A stretch of 64,000 nt of DNA, from the NCBI RefSeq assembly GCF_002355395.1, contig NZ_AP017315.1:1364001-1428000 (forward strand), in the 5' to 3' direction. Shown here piece after piece: positions 46,358 through 60,129 of this stretch. Position numbers and translations under genes: made by a program. Position 1 is the stretch's first letter, and each line of letters opens with the position of its first letter. The notes under the pieces are model-generated. The model did no database searches, had not been told where the DNA came from, and saw only the letters and a list, made by a program, of their open reading frames with translations. This DNA is from Microcella alkaliphila (GTDB taxonomy: Bacteria > Actinomycetota > Actinomycetes > Actinomycetales > Microbacteriaceae).

Positions 46358-47307
46358 GGCATCTGCTCACGACGAAAGACCTGGCCCGCGACGACGCGGT
46401 GCGCATCCTCGACGTCGCCGAAGAGATGGCGGCGACCGCCGACCGCGAGGTCAAGAAGCTGCCGGCGCTGCGCGGCAAAACCATCGTCAACCTGTTCTTC
46501 GAAGACTCGACGCGCACCCGGCTCTCGTTCGAGTCGGCCGCCAAGCGCCTGAGCGCCGACGTCATCACCTTCAGCGCGAAGGGCTCGAGCGTGTCGAAGG
46601 GTGAGAGCCTGAAAGACACGGCTCAGACCCTCGTCGCCATGGGGGCCGACGCGATCGTCGTGCGGCATCACGCCTCGGGTGCCGCCCACCGGCTCGCCCA
46701 CGCCGGCTGGATCGACGCGGCCATCATCAACGCCGGCGACGGCACCCACGAGCATCCCACGCAGGCGCTACTCGACGCGTTCACCCTGCGGCGGCGTCTG
46801 CACGGTGAGGATGCCCGCGGTCGCGCCCTCGACGGCGCCCGCGTCGTGATCGTCGGCGACATCCTGCACTCCCGCGTCGCCCGCTCGAACGTCTGGCTGC
46901 TCGCCACGCTCGGCGCCGAGGTGCACCTGGTCGCCCCCCGAACCCTGCAACCGGCGGGGATCGAGGCGTGGCCCGCCACGGTGCACGAGCTGCTCGACGA
47001 CGCGCTCGCGACTGGGCCCGACGCCGTCATGATGCTGCGCATCCAGCGTGAACGGATGCACGACGCCTTCTTCCCCACCGAGCGCGAATACGCGCGCATC
47101 TGGGGGCTGACGGCCGAGCGCTTCGCCGCTCTTCCCGCCGATACGATAGTGATGCACCCCGGCCCGATGAATCGTGGGCTCGAGATCGCGTCCGTCGCCG
47201 CCGACTCGACCCGATCGACGGTGCTTGAACAAGTCACGAATGGGGTGTCGATCCGCATGGCAGTGCTCTACCTCCTCGTTTCCGGAACCGACGGGGGTCG
47301 AGCATGA
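46354..47307 (+). CDS. pyrB: Aspartate carbamoyltransferase catalytic subunit
   Basis: Second step of UMP synthesis. The protein has 317 residues. The carbamoyl phosphate motif [19 protein letters not shown] (~46-64), the [11 protein letters not shown] loop (~88) and [12 protein letters not shown] (~130) are intact; [11 protein letters not shown] (~266) follows. No pyrI regulatory subunit is present, as usual for actinobacteria. ATG overlaps pyrR and the stop overlaps pyrC, each by 4 bases. Confidence 0.97.
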   Translation: MRHLLTTKDLARDDAVRILDVAEEMAATADREVKKLPALRGKTIVNLFFEDSTRTRLSFESAAKRLSADVITFSAKGSSVSKGESLKDTAQTLVAMGADAIVVRHHASGAAHRLAHAGWIDAAIINAGDGTHEHPTQALLDAFTLRRRLHGEDARGRALDGARVVIVGDILHSRVARSNVWLLATLGAEVHLVAPRTLQPAGIEAWPATVHELLDDALATGPDAVMMLRIQRERMHDAFFPTEREYARIWGLTAERFAALPADTIVMHPGPMNRGLEIASVAADSTRSTVLEQVTNGVSIRMAVLYLLVSGTDGGRA

Positions 47308-48629
47308 GCGGCATCCTGATCCGCGGTGCGTCGCTTATGGGCGGTGACCGCGCCGATATTCGCATCGCTGACGGCGCGATCGTCGCCGTCGGGTCGGCAT
47401 CCGCCGAGTCGGGCGATCACGTCATTGACGCCGACGGCCTCGTGGCCCTCCCGGGCCTCGTCGACCTCCACACGCACCTCCGCGAGCCCGGGGGAGAAGC
47501 ATCCGAAACCGTGCTCACCGGCACGCGCGCCGCGGCCGCGGGCGGCTTCACCGCCGTGTTCGCGATGGCCAACACGACGCCGGTGGCCGACACCGCCGGG
47601 GTCGTCGAGCAGGTGGAGGCACTCGGCCGCCAGCACGGCTACGCGACCGTGCGCCCCATCGGCGCGGTCACGGTCGGGCTCGCCGGGCAGCAGCTGGCCG
47701 AGCTCGGCGCGATGGCCGCCTCCCGCGCCCAGGTGCGCGTGTTCAGCGACGACGGCCACTGCGTCGCGGATCCGCTCATGATGCGTCGCGCTCTCGAGTA
47801 CGTCGCCGCATTCGACGGCGTCGTCGCGCAGCACGCGCAGGAGCCGCGCCTCACCGAGGGCGCCCAGATGAATGAGGGCCCGCTGTCGGGAGAACTCGGG
47901 CTCACGGGTTGGCCGGCGGCGGCGGAAGAGTCGATCATCGCCCGCGATGTGTTGCTCGCCGAACACACGAACTCGCGACTGCACGTGTGCCACGTCTCGA
48001 CCGCCGGCAGCGTCGACGTGGTCCGGTGGGCGAAGGCGCGGGGCATCCTGGTGACCGCCGAGGTGACCCCACACCACCTGCTGCTCACCGACGAGACGGC
48101 CCGCGACTACGACGCCCGCTTCAAGGTGAACCCGCCGCTGCGGCGCGCGGAGGACGTCGCCGCGCTGCGCGCCGCCGTCGCCGACGGCACGATCGACATC
48201 GTCGCGACCGACCACGCCCCGCACCCCGACGAAAGCAAAGAGTGCGCCTGGTCGGAGGCGGCCTTCGGCATGGTCGGCCTCGAGTCGGCGCTGTCGGTCG
48301 TGCAGCACGCTCTCGTCGACACCGGGATGCTCGACTGGGCATCCGTCGCCCGCGTGCTCTCGACGACCCCGGCGCACATCGGCCGTCTCGCGGGCTACGA
48401 CCGGCCCCTGAGCGTCGGCGCGCCCGCCCACCTCACGCTCGTCGACCCGGCCGCCTCGCGCACGTGGTCGCCCGGCGAGCTGCGCGGCCGCAGCCGCAAC
48501 ACGCCGTACACGGGACTCACCCTGCCCGGCCGCGTGGTCGCCACCGTGCACGGAGGCGTGCCCACCGTGCTCGACGGCGCCCTCGTTGACGCCGAGACCG
48601 TCGCCGCCGCGGCGGGGACGGGGCGCTGA
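47304..48629 (+). CDS. pyrC: Dihydroorotase
   Basis: Third step, cyclisation of carbamoyl aspartate. The protein has 441 residues, type I. Metal-binding [20 protein letters not shown] (in part, ~52), [19 protein letters not shown] (~145), [12 protein letters not shown] (~228) and [16 protein letters not shown] (~300) are intact. ATG overlaps pyrB by 4 bases. One base separates its stop from the next gene. Confidence 0.97.
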   Translation: MSGILIRGASLMGGDRADIRIADGAIVAVGSASAESGDHVIDADGLVALPGLVDLHTHLREPGGEASETVLTGTRAAAAGGFTAVFAMANTTPVADTAGVVEQVEALGRQHGYATVRPIGAVTVGLAGQQLAELGAMAASRAQVRVFSDDGHCVADPLMMRRALEYVAAFDGVVAQHAQEPRLTEGAQMNEGPLSGELGLTGWPAAAEESIIARDVLLAEHTNSRLHVCHVSTAGSVDVVRWAKARGILVTAEVTPHHLLLTDETARDYDARFKVNPPLRRAEDVAALRAAVADGTIDIVATDHAPHPDESKECAWSEAAFGMVGLESALSVVQHALVDTGMLDWASVARVLSTTPAHIGRLAGYDRPLSVGAPAHLTLVDPAASRTWSPGELRGRSRNTPYTGLTLPGRVVATVHGGVPTVLDGALVDAETVAAAAGTGR

Positions 48630-48630
48630 C

Positions 48631-49155
48631 ATGGACCGTCTTCTGCCCGGGGCGCTCATGATTGCCCTCATGCTGGCGCTGCTCGCGCTCGCCTGGTGGG
48701 GGTGGCGCGGTCGCCGCCGCCGCCAGGGCGGGTTCGCCGCTCCGCACCGCGCGCCCGACACCCTCGGCGCACCATTGTTCCTCACCGAGGCGATCGCGCA
48801 CGCCACGACCCTCGCGAGCCAGCCGTTGGAGCGCGTCAACGCGCACGGGCTCGGCTACCGCTCGCGCATCCAGGTGGGCGTCCACGATGAGGGCGTCGTG
48901 CTCGCCTACCCCGGCGACGAGCCCATCCTCGTGCCGGCCGCCGACATCATCGGCGTCGGTCGCGGCACCTGGACCATCGACAAGGCCGTCGAGCCCGACG
49001 GCTTGACGGTGCTCAGCTGGCGCCTCGGAGACACCGAGGTCGACACCTGGCTGCGCCTACCCGCACGCGACGACCGCGAGGTTATCGACGCGGTGCGCGC
49101 GCGCATCCCGAACGCTTCTTCCACCCCCGACGAAAGGTCCACCGATGACGCATGA
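48631..49155 (+). CDS. Single-pass membrane protein with PH-like domain, pyr operon
   Basis: The protein has 174 residues from ATG 48631; the frame is open upstream, inside pyrC, but the membrane start fits better. One helix near the N-terminus (~6-24, [20 protein letters not shown]), a basic stop-transfer (RGRRRRQ), then a cytoplasmic beta-rich domain (~60-165; [33 protein letters not shown]). A protein of this type sits between pyrC and carA in many actinobacteria; its role in pyrimidine synthesis is unknown. Overlaps carA by 11 bases. Confidence 0.8.
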   Translation: MDRLLPGALMIALMLALLALAWWGWRGRRRRQGGFAAPHRAPDTLGAPLFLTEAIAHATTLASQPLERVNAHGLGYRSRIQVGVHDEGVVLAYPGDEPILVPAADIIGVGRGTWTIDKAVEPDGLTVLSWRLGDTEVDTWLRLPARDDREVIDAVRARIPNASSTPDERSTDDA

Positions 49156-50307
49156 GAAGGCCGTGCTCGTCCTCGAGGACGGCACCCGCTTCACCGGGCG
49201 CGCCTACGGCGCCCGCGGCGAGACCATCGGCGAAGCCGTGTTCTCGACCGGCATGAGCGGCTACCAAGAGACGCTGACCGACCCGAGCTACGCGGGGCAG
49301 ATCGTCGTGCAGACGGCGCCGCACATCGGCAACACGGGCATGAACCCCGAAGACCCCGAGAGTCGCCGCATCTGGGTGGCGGGCTACGTCGTGCGTGACC
49401 CCTCGCGCGTCGTGTCGAACCACCGCGCGACGCGCAGCCTCGATGACGATCTCGAGCGCGACGGTATCGTCGGCATCAGCGGCATCGACACGCGCGCGCT
49501 CACGCGCCGCATTCGCGAGGTGGGCGCCATGCGCGCCGGCATCTTCTCGGGCGAATTGGCCGAGCTGGATGCTGCTGACCAGCTCGCGCGCGTCACCGCC
49601 GCCCCCGAGATGACCGGCCAAAACCTGTCGGCCCAGGTCAGCGTCGAGACGGGCGAGGTCGTTCCGGCCGAGGGGGAGCGCATCGGCACGCTCGCGATCA
49701 TCGACCTCGGGATCAAGTCAGCAACAGTGCGTGCCCTTGCCGAGCGTGGCTTCGAGGTGCACGTGCTGCCGCAGTCGACGACGATCGACGAGCTGCGCGC
49801 TCTGAACCCGGTCGCCGTCTTCTACTCGAACGGCCCGGGTGACCCCGCGGCAAGTGAGAGCCACGTCGAGCTGCTGCAGCACGTGCTGCGCGATCGCACG
49901 CCGTTCTTCGGCATCTGCTTCGGCAACCAGTTGCTCGGCCGGGCGCTCGGCTTCGGCACCTACAAGCTGCCGTACGGGCACCGCGGCATCAACCAGCCCG
50001 TGCTCGACAAAGAGACCGGCCGCATCGAGATCACGGCGCACAACCACGGCTTCGCGGTCGACGCACCGCTCGAGGGCGTCGTCGACAGCCCCGCCGGCTT
50101 CGGCCGCGTCGAGGTGAGCCACATCGGCCTCAACGACCAGGTGGTCGAGGGCCTGCGCGCGCTCGACGTGCCCGCGTTCAGCGTGCAGTACCACCCGGAG
50201 GCGGCCGCCGGCCCCCACGACTCCACGTACCTGTTTGACCGGTTCCGCGAGATGGTTCTTGAGAACCTTAACCGCGCATCCGCCGCCGATTCGGAAGGCC
50301 AGGCCTG

Positions 50308-50308
<1 letters not shown>
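49145..50308 (+). CDS. carA: Carbamoyl-phosphate synthase small (glutaminase) subunit
   Basis: The protein has 387 residues. N-terminal CarA domain with [20 protein letters not shown] (~30) and a C-terminal class I glutaminase with the nucleophile Cys in [16 protein letters not shown] (~255), HNHGFAVD (~300) and the [14 protein letters not shown]is/Glu pair (~348). It feeds ammonia to CarB. Starts inside the PH-like gene. The stop TGA shares its A with the carB ATG. Confidence 0.97.
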
Positions 50309-53588
<3,280 letters not shown>

Positions 53589-53592
<4 letters not shown>

Positions 53593-54422
53593 CCCCGTTC
53601 GGTGAGCGGCTGCGCGCCGCGGTGGCGGCCAACGGCAGGCTCTGCGTCGGCATCGACCCGCACGCGAGCCTGCTCGCCGACTGGGGACTTCCGGACAATC
53701 CGACGGGCCTCGAGGGCTTCGCTGACGCCGTCATTCGCGCGGCCGAGGGCCGCGTGGCCGTCGTGAAGCCGCAGGTGGCGTTCTTCGAGCGGCACGGGTC
53801 TGCGGGCATCGCGGTGCTCGAGCGGGTGATCCGCCGGGCGCGCGAGGCGGGCATCCTCGTCATCGCCGACGCGAAGCGCGGCGACATTGGCAGCACCCTC
53901 GACGGCTACGCCGAGGCGTGGCTGGAGGCGACCTCGTCGCTCGCGAGCGACGCGATGACGGTCTCGGCCTACCAGGGCGTGGGATCGCTCGCGCCCGCCG
54001 TCGAGCGCGCCCACCGCAACGGCGCCGGCCTGTTCGTGCTGTCGGCCACCTCCAACCCCGAGAGTGCGCGGGTGCAGACCGCCGTGGATGCAGACGGCGC
54101 CACCGTGGCGGCGGTGGTCGCCGCCGACGTCGCCGCCCTCGGGGCAGCGGCGGCCCGGCGCGACACGTGGTCATCGTTCGGGCTTGTGATCGGCGCAACC
54201 GTCCCGCTCGCCGAGGTCGGACTCGACCCTGACACCCTGCCGGCGGTGCCGGTACTCGCACCCGGCTTCGGGCACCAGGGTGGCCAGCTCACGGCTCTGG
54301 ATGCGCACTACGGCCCGCTCGCGGAGCGCACCCTCGCGAGCGTCTCGCGTAGCGTGCTCGCCGCCGGCGCCGACGGTCTCGTCGCGGTGATCGAGCGGCA
54401 CCAGAGGGAGCTTGCCGCATGA
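53589..54422 (+). CDS. pyrF: Orotidine 5'-phosphate decarboxylase (type 2)
   Basis: Last step to UMP. The protein has 277 residues. [19 protein letters not shown] (~16-34), [14 protein letters not shown] (~62) and the catalytic [17 protein letters not shown] (~95) identify the actinobacterial type 2 enzyme. pyrD and pyrE are not in this window, so the pathway is completed elsewhere. ATG start; overlaps carB and gmk by 4 bases each. Confidence 0.95.
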
Positions 54423-55348
54423 ACCGGCCTCCCGAGGTCGATCGCGCCGCCGCCGGGCGCGCCGCTGTTGCCGCCCGCCAGGCGCGTGCTGCGGTGAAGG
54501 CTGCGGTCGCGGCGGGGGAGCGCGACGCGCTGAGTGTGGCCGAGGCCGCCTGGAGAGACCCCGCCGGCGTTGAGGGAAGCCTGCGTGTTCGCGAGCTGCT
54601 CGGCAGTTTGCGCGGCTTCGGCCCTGTTCGTGTCGCGGCGGTGCTCGAGGAACTCGGCATCTCCCCGGTCAAGAAGCTGGGCGGGCTGGGCGTGCGGCAG
54701 CGCCAGGTCCTGGGGGACTGGTTGCGCGGGCGAACGGCCACGCGAGAACGCGGTCGCCTCGTCGTTCTGGCCGGCCCGACGGCCGTGGGAAAGGGCACCG
54801 TCTCGGCCTTCATTCGCGACCACCACCCCGACGTGTTGCTGAGCGTCTCGGCGACGACGCGCGCCCCCCGACCGGGCGAGCGCGACGGGGTGCACTACTA
54901 CTTCGTCTCCGACGCCGAGTTCGACCGCATGGTCGAGGCCGACGAGTTTCTCGAGTGGGCGACCGTGCACAACCTGTCGCGTTATGGCACCCCCCGGCCA
55001 CCCGTCGAGGCGACGCTCGCGTCGGGGCGCAGCGTGCTGCTGGAGATCGACCTGCAGGGCGCTCGGCAGGTGAAGCGGGCGATGCCCGAGGCCGTTCTGG
55101 TGTTCCTGTTGCCGCCGACCTGGGACGAACTCGTGCGCCGCCTCATTGGGCGCGGTACCGAGACGGCCGCCGAGCAGGCCCGCCGACTCGAGACAGCGAA
55201 GGTCGAACTGGCCGCCCAGGACGAGTTCGACGTCCACGTCGTCAACGACAATGTCGAGCGTGCGGCCCAGGAGGTCGTAGACTTGCTGACTGCCGTGCGC
55301 CCCGCGCACGCCCCCGACTCTCGCGATACGAACCGAAACCGGAGCTGA
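54419..55348 (+). CDS. gmk: mIHF-like DNA-binding domain fused to guanylate kinase
   Basis: The protein has 309 residues, ~110 more than a normal guanylate kinase. Residues ~1-105 look like the actinobacterial integration host factor m[23 protein letters not shown] (in part), [19 protein letters not shown] (~58) and the helix-turn segment [15 protein letters not shown] (~82). Residues ~118-300 are guanylate kinase: P-loop [16 protein letters not shown] (~119), [19 protein letters not shown] (~142), [16 protein letters not shown] and [11 protein letters not shown]. In most actinobacteria mIHF and gmk are separate neighbouring genes; here one reading frame joins them with no stop or internal SD. 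4-base overlap with pyrF; rpoZ starts 1 base after the stop. Confidence 0.92.
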   Translation: MNRPPEVDRAAAGRAAVAARQARAAVKAAVAAGERDALSVAEAAWRDPAGVEGSLRVRELLGSLRGFGPVRVAAVLEELGISPVKKLGGLGVRQRQVLGDWLRGRTATRERGRLVVLAGPTAVGKGTVSAFIRDHHPDVLLSVSATTRAPRPGERDGVHYYFVSDAEFDRMVEADEFLEWATVHNLSRYGTPRPPVEATLASGRSVLLEIDLQGARQVKRAMPEAVLVFLLPPTWDELVRRLIGRGTETAAEQARRLETAKVELAAQDEFDVHVVNDNVERAAQEVVDLLTAVRPAHAPDSRDTNRNRS

Positions 55349-55349
55349 C

Positions 55350-55607
55350 ATGGCCGACAAGACCCAGGGCATCATTGACCCGCCCATCGACGAGCTGCTG
55401 TCGAAGGTCGACTCGAAGTACCAGCTCGTGATCTTCGCCGCCAAGCGCGCCCGACAGATCAACGACTACTACTCCGACCTGCACGAGGGTTCGCTGTTCG
55501 ACAACGTCGGCCCGCTCGTCGACTCGACCGTCGACGACAAGCCGCTGTCGGTCGCGTTGCACGAGATCAACGAAGACAAGTTGGTCCTCACCCGCAACGC
55601 CGACTAG
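55350..55607 (+). CDS. rpoZ: DNA-directed RNA polymerase omega subunit
   Basis: This 85-residue protein aids assembly of RNA polymerase by holding the beta' subunit. Omega motifs are [20 protein letters not shown] (in part, ~14-33) and [11 protein letters not shown] (~34). GTG/ATG question is settled by ATG 55350 one base past gmk. Order gmk-rpoZ-coaBC is usual for the phylum. Confidence 0.95.
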   Translation: MADKTQGIIDPPIDELLSKVDSKYQLVIFAAKRARQINDYYSDLHEGSLFDNVGPLVDSTVDDKPLSVALHEINEDKLVLTRNAD

Positions 55608-55613
55608 TCGATC

Positions 55614-56813
55614 ATGCCGGCCTCCGGCGCCCCGCTGACCGTCGTTGTCGGCATCACCGGGGGCATCGCCGCCTATAAGGCGGTGGGCGTTGCGCGTGGT
55701 TTCGTTGCCGCGGGACACGACGTCCACGTCGTGGCAACCGAGGGCGCCCTGCGCTTCGTGGGCCGTCCGACACTGGAGGCGATCAGTCGCAACCCCGTCC
55801 ACACCGACCTCTACGAGGGGGTCGCCGAGGTTCGCCACGTTGCGCTCGGTCAGCGTGCTGATCTCATCGTGATCGCTCCCGCGACGGCGCATACCATCGC
55901 GTCACTGGCCGCGGGGCTCGCCGGCGATCTGCTCGGCACGACCGTCCTGGCCTCCGAGGCCCCGCTCGTCATTGCCCCCGCGATGCACACCGAAATGTGG
56001 ATGAACGCGGCGACGCAGGCGAACATCGCCACCCTGCGAGAGCGCGGCGCCCTCATCGTCGGGCCTGCCACCGGCCGTCTCACCGGTGACGATTCGGGCC
56101 CCGGCCGGATGGCGGAGCCCGACGAGATCGTGCGCGCGTCGCTCGACGCGCTGCGGCCGCAGGATCTGGCCGGTCGGCGCGTGCTGGTCTCGGCCGGAGG
56201 AACCCGCGAACCGATCGACCCCGTTCGTTATCTCGGCAATCGCTCGAGCGGTCGCCAAGGGGTTGCGTTGGCGGAGGCCGCCCGTTCCCGGGGAGCCGAC
56301 GTGGTGCTCGTCGCCGCGCACCTGGAGGTGCCGGCACCGGCGGGCGTCTCTGTCGTCGAGGCGGGCACGGCGAAGCGCATGCTCGCCGTCATGCGCGAGC
56401 ACCAGGGTGCCGCGGACGTCGTCATCATGGCGGCGGCCGTGGCCGATTTTCGGCCCGTCGCGCAGAGCCCCGTGAAGATCAAGAAGGTCGACGGGGCCGA
56501 GCCCCCGACGATCGCGCTGGAACGCACCGACGACATCCTTGCCTCCCTGGCGAAGTCCCGCCGCGACGGCCAGCGCATTGTCGGCTTCGCGGCCGAGACC
56601 GTCGACGACGAGGCCGAGTTGATTCGCCTCGCCGCAGACAAGGCGACGCGCAAGGGCGCCGACTTTATCGTCGCGAACCGCGTCGGGCACGATCGCGGCT
56701 TCGGCCGTGCGACCAACGACGTCATCATCGTGACGCCGACCGGTAGCGTGGTGGGGCGGGCCTCCGCCGACAAGATGTCGGTGGCCCACCGTATTCTCGA
56801 CGCTCTCGGCTGA
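55614..56813 (+). CDS. coaBC: Bifunctional phosphopantothenoylcysteine decarboxylase/synthetase
   Basis: Two consecutive steps of coenzyme A synthesis. The protein has 399 residues. The N-terminal FMN-binding CoaC half has [19 protein letters not shown] (~13), [15 protein letters not shown] (~90) and the PAMHTEMW catalytic segment (~120). The C-terminal CoaB half has [20 protein letters not shown] (~185) and the dimerisation/CTP motif [10 protein letters not shown] (~275). 6 bases after rpoZ, 47 before metK. Confidence 0.95.
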   Translation: MPASGAPLTVVVGITGGIAAYKAVGVARGFVAAGHDVHVVATEGALRFVGRPTLEAISRNPVHTDLYEGVAEVRHVALGQRADLIVIAPATAHTIASLAAGLAGDLLGTTVLASEAPLVIAPAMHTEMWMNAATQANIATLRERGALIVGPATGRLTGDDSGPGRMAEPDEIVRASLDALRPQDLAGRRVLVSAGGTREPIDPVRYLGNRSSGRQGVALAEAARSRGADVVLVAAHLEVPAPAGVSVVEAGTAKRMLAVMREHQGAADVVIMAAAVADFRPVAQSPVKIKKVDGAEPPTIALERTDDILASLAKSRRDGQRIVGFAAETVDDEAELIRLAADKATRKGADFIVANRVGHDRGFGRATNDVIIVTPTGSVVGRASADKMSVAHRILDALG

Positions 56814-56860
56814 TACGGCCGCGTCCGTATCCCCGCACCCATCCACTCGACGGGAGTTCC

Positions 56861-58054
56861 ATGACCGCGCTGCGCCTGTTCACTTCGGAGTCTGTGACGG
56901 AGGGGCACCCCGACAAGATGTGCGACCAGATCAGCGACCGCATCCTCGATGCGTTGCTGACGGTGGACCGCGGCGCGCGCGTAGCTGTCGAGACGCTCGT
57001 GACGACCGGCCTCGTGCACGTCGCCGGAGAGGTCACGACGTCCGGCTATGTCGACATCCCGGGCATCGTGCGCACGACCGTCACCAACATCGGCTACACC
57101 GGCAGCGACGTGTGGTTTGACGGCCGCTCTTGCGGCGTCTCCATCTCGATCGGCGGGCAATCGCCCGACATCGCCCAGGGCGTCGACAGCGCATACGAGG
57201 CCCGCGAAGAGGCGAGCGACATTGCGGAGCATCAGCAGGGCGCCGGCGACCAGGGGCTCATGTTCGGCTACGCCACGCGCGAGACGCCACAACTGATGCC
57301 GCTTCCGATCTGGCTTGCCCACCGCCTGTCTGAGCGGCTCGCCCAGGTACGCAAAGACGGCACGCTCGGCTACCTCGGCCCCGACGGCAAAACGCAGGTG
57401 ACCGCCGGCTACGACGGCAACACTCCGCGCACGGTCGAGACGATCGTCGTCAGCACGCAGCACCGTGAGGGCATCGAGACGCCTCAGGTTCGCGCCGACG
57501 TCGAGCGCGAGGTCATCCGCCCCGTGCTGGCCGACGCCGGATTCGGCGACGCGACCCCGCGCATCCTGATCAACCCAACCGGTCGATTCGTGATCGGCGG
57601 CCCGCAGGGCGATGCCGGCCTCACCGGGCGCAAGATCATCGTCGACACCTACGGCGGCGCATCCCGTCACGGCGGCGGCGCGTTCAGCGGAAAGGACCCC
57701 TCGAAGGTTGACCGCTCGGCCGCGTACGCCATGCGGTGGGTTGCAAAGAACGCGGTCGCCGCGGGGCTCGCCGACCGCCTCGAAGTGCAGGTCGCGTACG
57801 CAATCGGCGCGGCCGAACCAGTGGGCATGTACGTCGAGACCTTCGGAACGGCCCACGTCGACGAGGCGACGATCATCCGCGCCATTCGCGAGACCTTCGA
57901 CCTGCGTCCCGGCGCGATCGTGCGCGAACTCGACCTGCTGCGCCCCATCTACGGTGCGACCGCCGCCTACGGCCACTTCGGCCGCGAGCTGCCCGAGTTC
58001 ACGTGGGAGCAGACGACGAAGGTCGACGAGCTGCGCCGCCACGCCCGGCTGTAG
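56861..58054 (+). CDS. metK: S-adenosylmethionine synthetase
   Basis: Makes SAM from methionine and ATP. The protein has 397 residues. [20 protein letters not shown] (~7), the ATP loop [18 protein letters not shown] (~130), [20 protein letters not shown] (in part, ~235) and the P-loop-like [19 protein letters not shown] (~268) are intact. A GGGAG SD precedes the ATG. A 6-bp hairpin (56813-56830) lies between coaBC and metK, but no SAM riboswitch fold is visible. Confidence 0.97.
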   Translation: MTALRLFTSESVTEGHPDKMCDQISDRILDALLTVDRGARVAVETLVTTGLVHVAGEVTTSGYVDIPGIVRTTVTNIGYTGSDVWFDGRSCGVSISIGGQSPDIAQGVDSAYEAREEASDIAEHQQGAGDQGLMFGYATRETPQLMPLPIWLAHRLSERLAQVRKDGTLGYLGPDGKTQVTAGYDGNTPRTVETIVVSTQHREGIETPQVRADVEREVIRPVLADAGFGDATPRILINPTGRFVIGGPQGDAGLTGRKIIVDTYGGASRHGGGAFSGKDPSKVDRSAAYAMRWVAKNAVAAGLADRLEVQVAYAIGAAEPVGMYVETFGTAHVDEATIIRAIRETFDLRPGAIVRELDLLRPIYGATAAYGHFGRELPEFTWEQTTKVDELRRHARL

Positions 58055-58077
58055 CCGACGATGTGCCGAGGCCAGCG

Positions 58078-60108
58078 ATGACCGCCGAGCCCATCGCGCG
58101 GGTACTCATCGACTCGCCCCTGCCGCAGCTCGACCGACTGCTCGAGTACCGCATCCCGGCGGCGCTCGACCGCGACGCGAAGCCCGGAGTGCGGGTGATC
58201 GTGCCCCTGCGAGGAGGACAGCGCCAGGCCAAGGGCTACCTCGTCGACCGGGTCGCCGAGCCCAGCTTCGCCGGCATCCTCACCGAGATCAGCGAGGTGG
58301 TGTCCGCGGCGCGCGTGCTGACGCCCGAGGTCGCGCGCCTCGCCCGACGCGCGGCCGACCGCGCCGCCGGAACGGCGAGCGACCTCGTGCGCCTCGCCGT
58401 GCCGGCCCGCCAGGTCCGCATCGAGAAGGCCTGGCTCGCCGCGCTCGACGCGCACGGGCGCACCGGGCCGGGGCTCGATCCGTCGGATACGGCACGCGCC
58501 GCGCAGGCCGCCGTCACGACGATTCCTGACGACATCGTTGCCCGGCTCATTGACACCGCAGAGCCCGCAACCGCTCGCCGCGTGGCGGTGACCGCCCCCG
58601 CGCGACTGACGCAGCTGCCGCCGTCCGAGATCGACGGCAATCCGCTGTGGCTCCCCGTCGGACTCGCCGACCTCGTCGCCCTCGCCGCCCGCACCCTCGC
58701 TGCCGGGCACTCGGCCATCATCGCCGTACCCGACTACCGCGACCTCGACCTCGTGGCCGATGCCGCCGCCCGCCTGCTGCCGCCTGACGCCGTCGCGCGG
58801 GTCGACGCGGGGCGCGGCAACGCTGAGCGCTATCGCGGCTTCCTTCGCGCGCTCGAGAAGCGCCCCACCCTCGTCATCGGAACGCGCACCGCGGTCACCG
58901 CGCCCGCCCACCGACTCGGGATGATCGCCATCTGGGACGACGGCGACCCCCTGCACGCCGAACAGCACGCGCCCGGCGTGCACGCCCGCGACCTCGCCCT
59001 GCTTCGGCACGACGACAGCGGGTGCAGCCTCGTCCTCGCCGCCCACACCCGGTCGGCCGAGGTGCAGCGCCTCGTCGAGCTCGGCTACCTCACGGCCATC
59101 ACCCCGGCGCGCGCGGCGCGACGACGCATCCGGCCGACCGCGCAGGCGACCGGGGGAGACGATCCGGGGGCGCGGGCGCGCATCCCGTCGATGGCGTGGC
59201 GGGCGGCGACCGAGGCCCTCGCCGAGGGTGCGGTGCTGCTGCAGGTGGCGCGCCCCGGTTTTGACCCGCGGCTGGTCTGCGCCGACTGCGGCGATCCCGT
59301 CCGGTGTCGCACGTGCTCCGGGCCCGTCGGGGTGCGGCGCGCGAACGCGTCGCCCTCGTGCCACTGGTGCGGAGCGATTGCCCCCGCAGCGCCTTGCCCC
59401 CGCTGCAACGGGACCCGCCGCCGCCCGACGCTGCCCGGCTCGCAACGCACCGCCGACGAGCTTGGCCGGGCGTTTCCCGGCGCGCGCGTCATCGTCTCCG
59501 ACGGCGAGCACACGCACCAGCGCATCGCTCCCGGCCGCACCATCGTGGTCGCCACGCGCGGGGCCGAGCCCCTCGTCGATGGCGGCTACCGCGCTGTTCT
59601 GCTGCTCGACGGCGAACGCATGCTCGCCCGCGACAGCCTGCGGGTCGTCGAAGACTGTCTCCGCTGGTGGCAGAACGCCGCGGCTCTCGCCTCCGACGAC
59701 GCCCCCGTTCTGCTCGTCGGAGTGGACGGCCCCGTCGCGTCCGCCCTCGCGACCGGGACAACTGACGAGCTGATCGCCGCAGAGCTGGCCGACCGTCGGC
59801 GTCTGCGCTTCCCGCCCGCCGTGCGCTCCGCGACGGTCACCGGCACCGCCGACGAGGTGCGAGTCGCCCTGCAGCCGCTCAGCGGACTGAGCGGCGTCGA
59901 CGTACTGGGTCCCGTCGACCGAGGGCCCGGAGCCGCGCGCGCCATCGTGCGTTTCGATTACGCCCGCGGAGCTGACGTCGCGCGCGAGCTGCGCGCAGCG
60001 CTCGTCGCGGCGGCGACCGCGCGGGCGCAGCGTCGACGCTCGACCCTCCGCGCACGCCTCGACGACCCCAGCGCGTTCGACCTCAGCGCTGACGACGCGC
60101 CCGCCTGA
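58078..60108 (+). CDS. priA: Primosomal protein PriA, helicase-defective actinobacterial form
   Basis: The protein has 676 residues from ATG 58078 (MTAEPIARVLIDSPLPQLDR). The DNA-binding N-terminus (~1-110) with ARVLIDSPLPQLDRLLEYRI (in part) is conserved. The helicase core lacks a Walker A P-loop (AAGHSAIIAVPDYRDLD where it should be) and the DEEH box reads IWDDGDPLHAEQHA. A four-pair zinc module remains: CADC, CRTC, CHWC and CPRC (~402-445). As in mycobacterial PriA it cannot be an ATP-driven helicase and probably acts as a loader or structural protein at forks. 23 bases after metK, 21 before fmt. Confidence 0.93.
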   Translation: MTAEPIARVLIDSPLPQLDRLLEYRIPAALDRDAKPGVRVIVPLRGGQRQAKGYLVDRVAEPSFAGILTEISEVVSAARVLTPEVARLARRAADRAAGTASDLVRLAVPARQVRIEKAWLAALDAHGRTGPGLDPSDTARAAQAAVTTIPDDIVARLIDTAEPATARRVAVTAPARLTQLPPSEIDGNPLWLPVGLADLVALAARTLAAGHSAIIAVPDYRDLDLVADAAARLLPPDAVARVDAGRGNAERYRGFLRALEKRPTLVIGTRTAVTAPAHRLGMIAIWDDGDPLHAEQHAPGVHARDLALLRHDDSGCSLVLAAHTRSAEVQRLVELGYLTAITPARAARRRIRPTAQATGGDDPGARARIPSMAWRAATEALAEGAVLLQVARPGFDPRLVCADCGDPVRCRTCSGPVGVRRANASPSCHWCGAIAPAAPCPRCNGTRRRPTLPGSQRTADELGRAFPGARVIVSDGEHTHQRIAPGRTIVVATRGAEPLVDGGYRAVLLLDGERMLARDSLRVVEDCLRWWQNAAALASDDAPVLLVGVDGPVASALATGTTDELIAAELADRRRLRFPPAVRSATVTGTADEVRVALQPLSGLSGVDVLGPVDRGPGAARAIVRFDYARGADVARELRAALVAAATARAQRRRSTLRARLDDPSAFDLSADDAPA

Positions 60109-60129
60109 CGGGTGCGGCAGAATCGACGG

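Noticed and set aside
56813..56860. SAM riboswitch before metK
   Set aside because: The spacer is only 47 bases with one 6-bp hairpin; no SAM-I/SAM-II/SAM-IV core fits.
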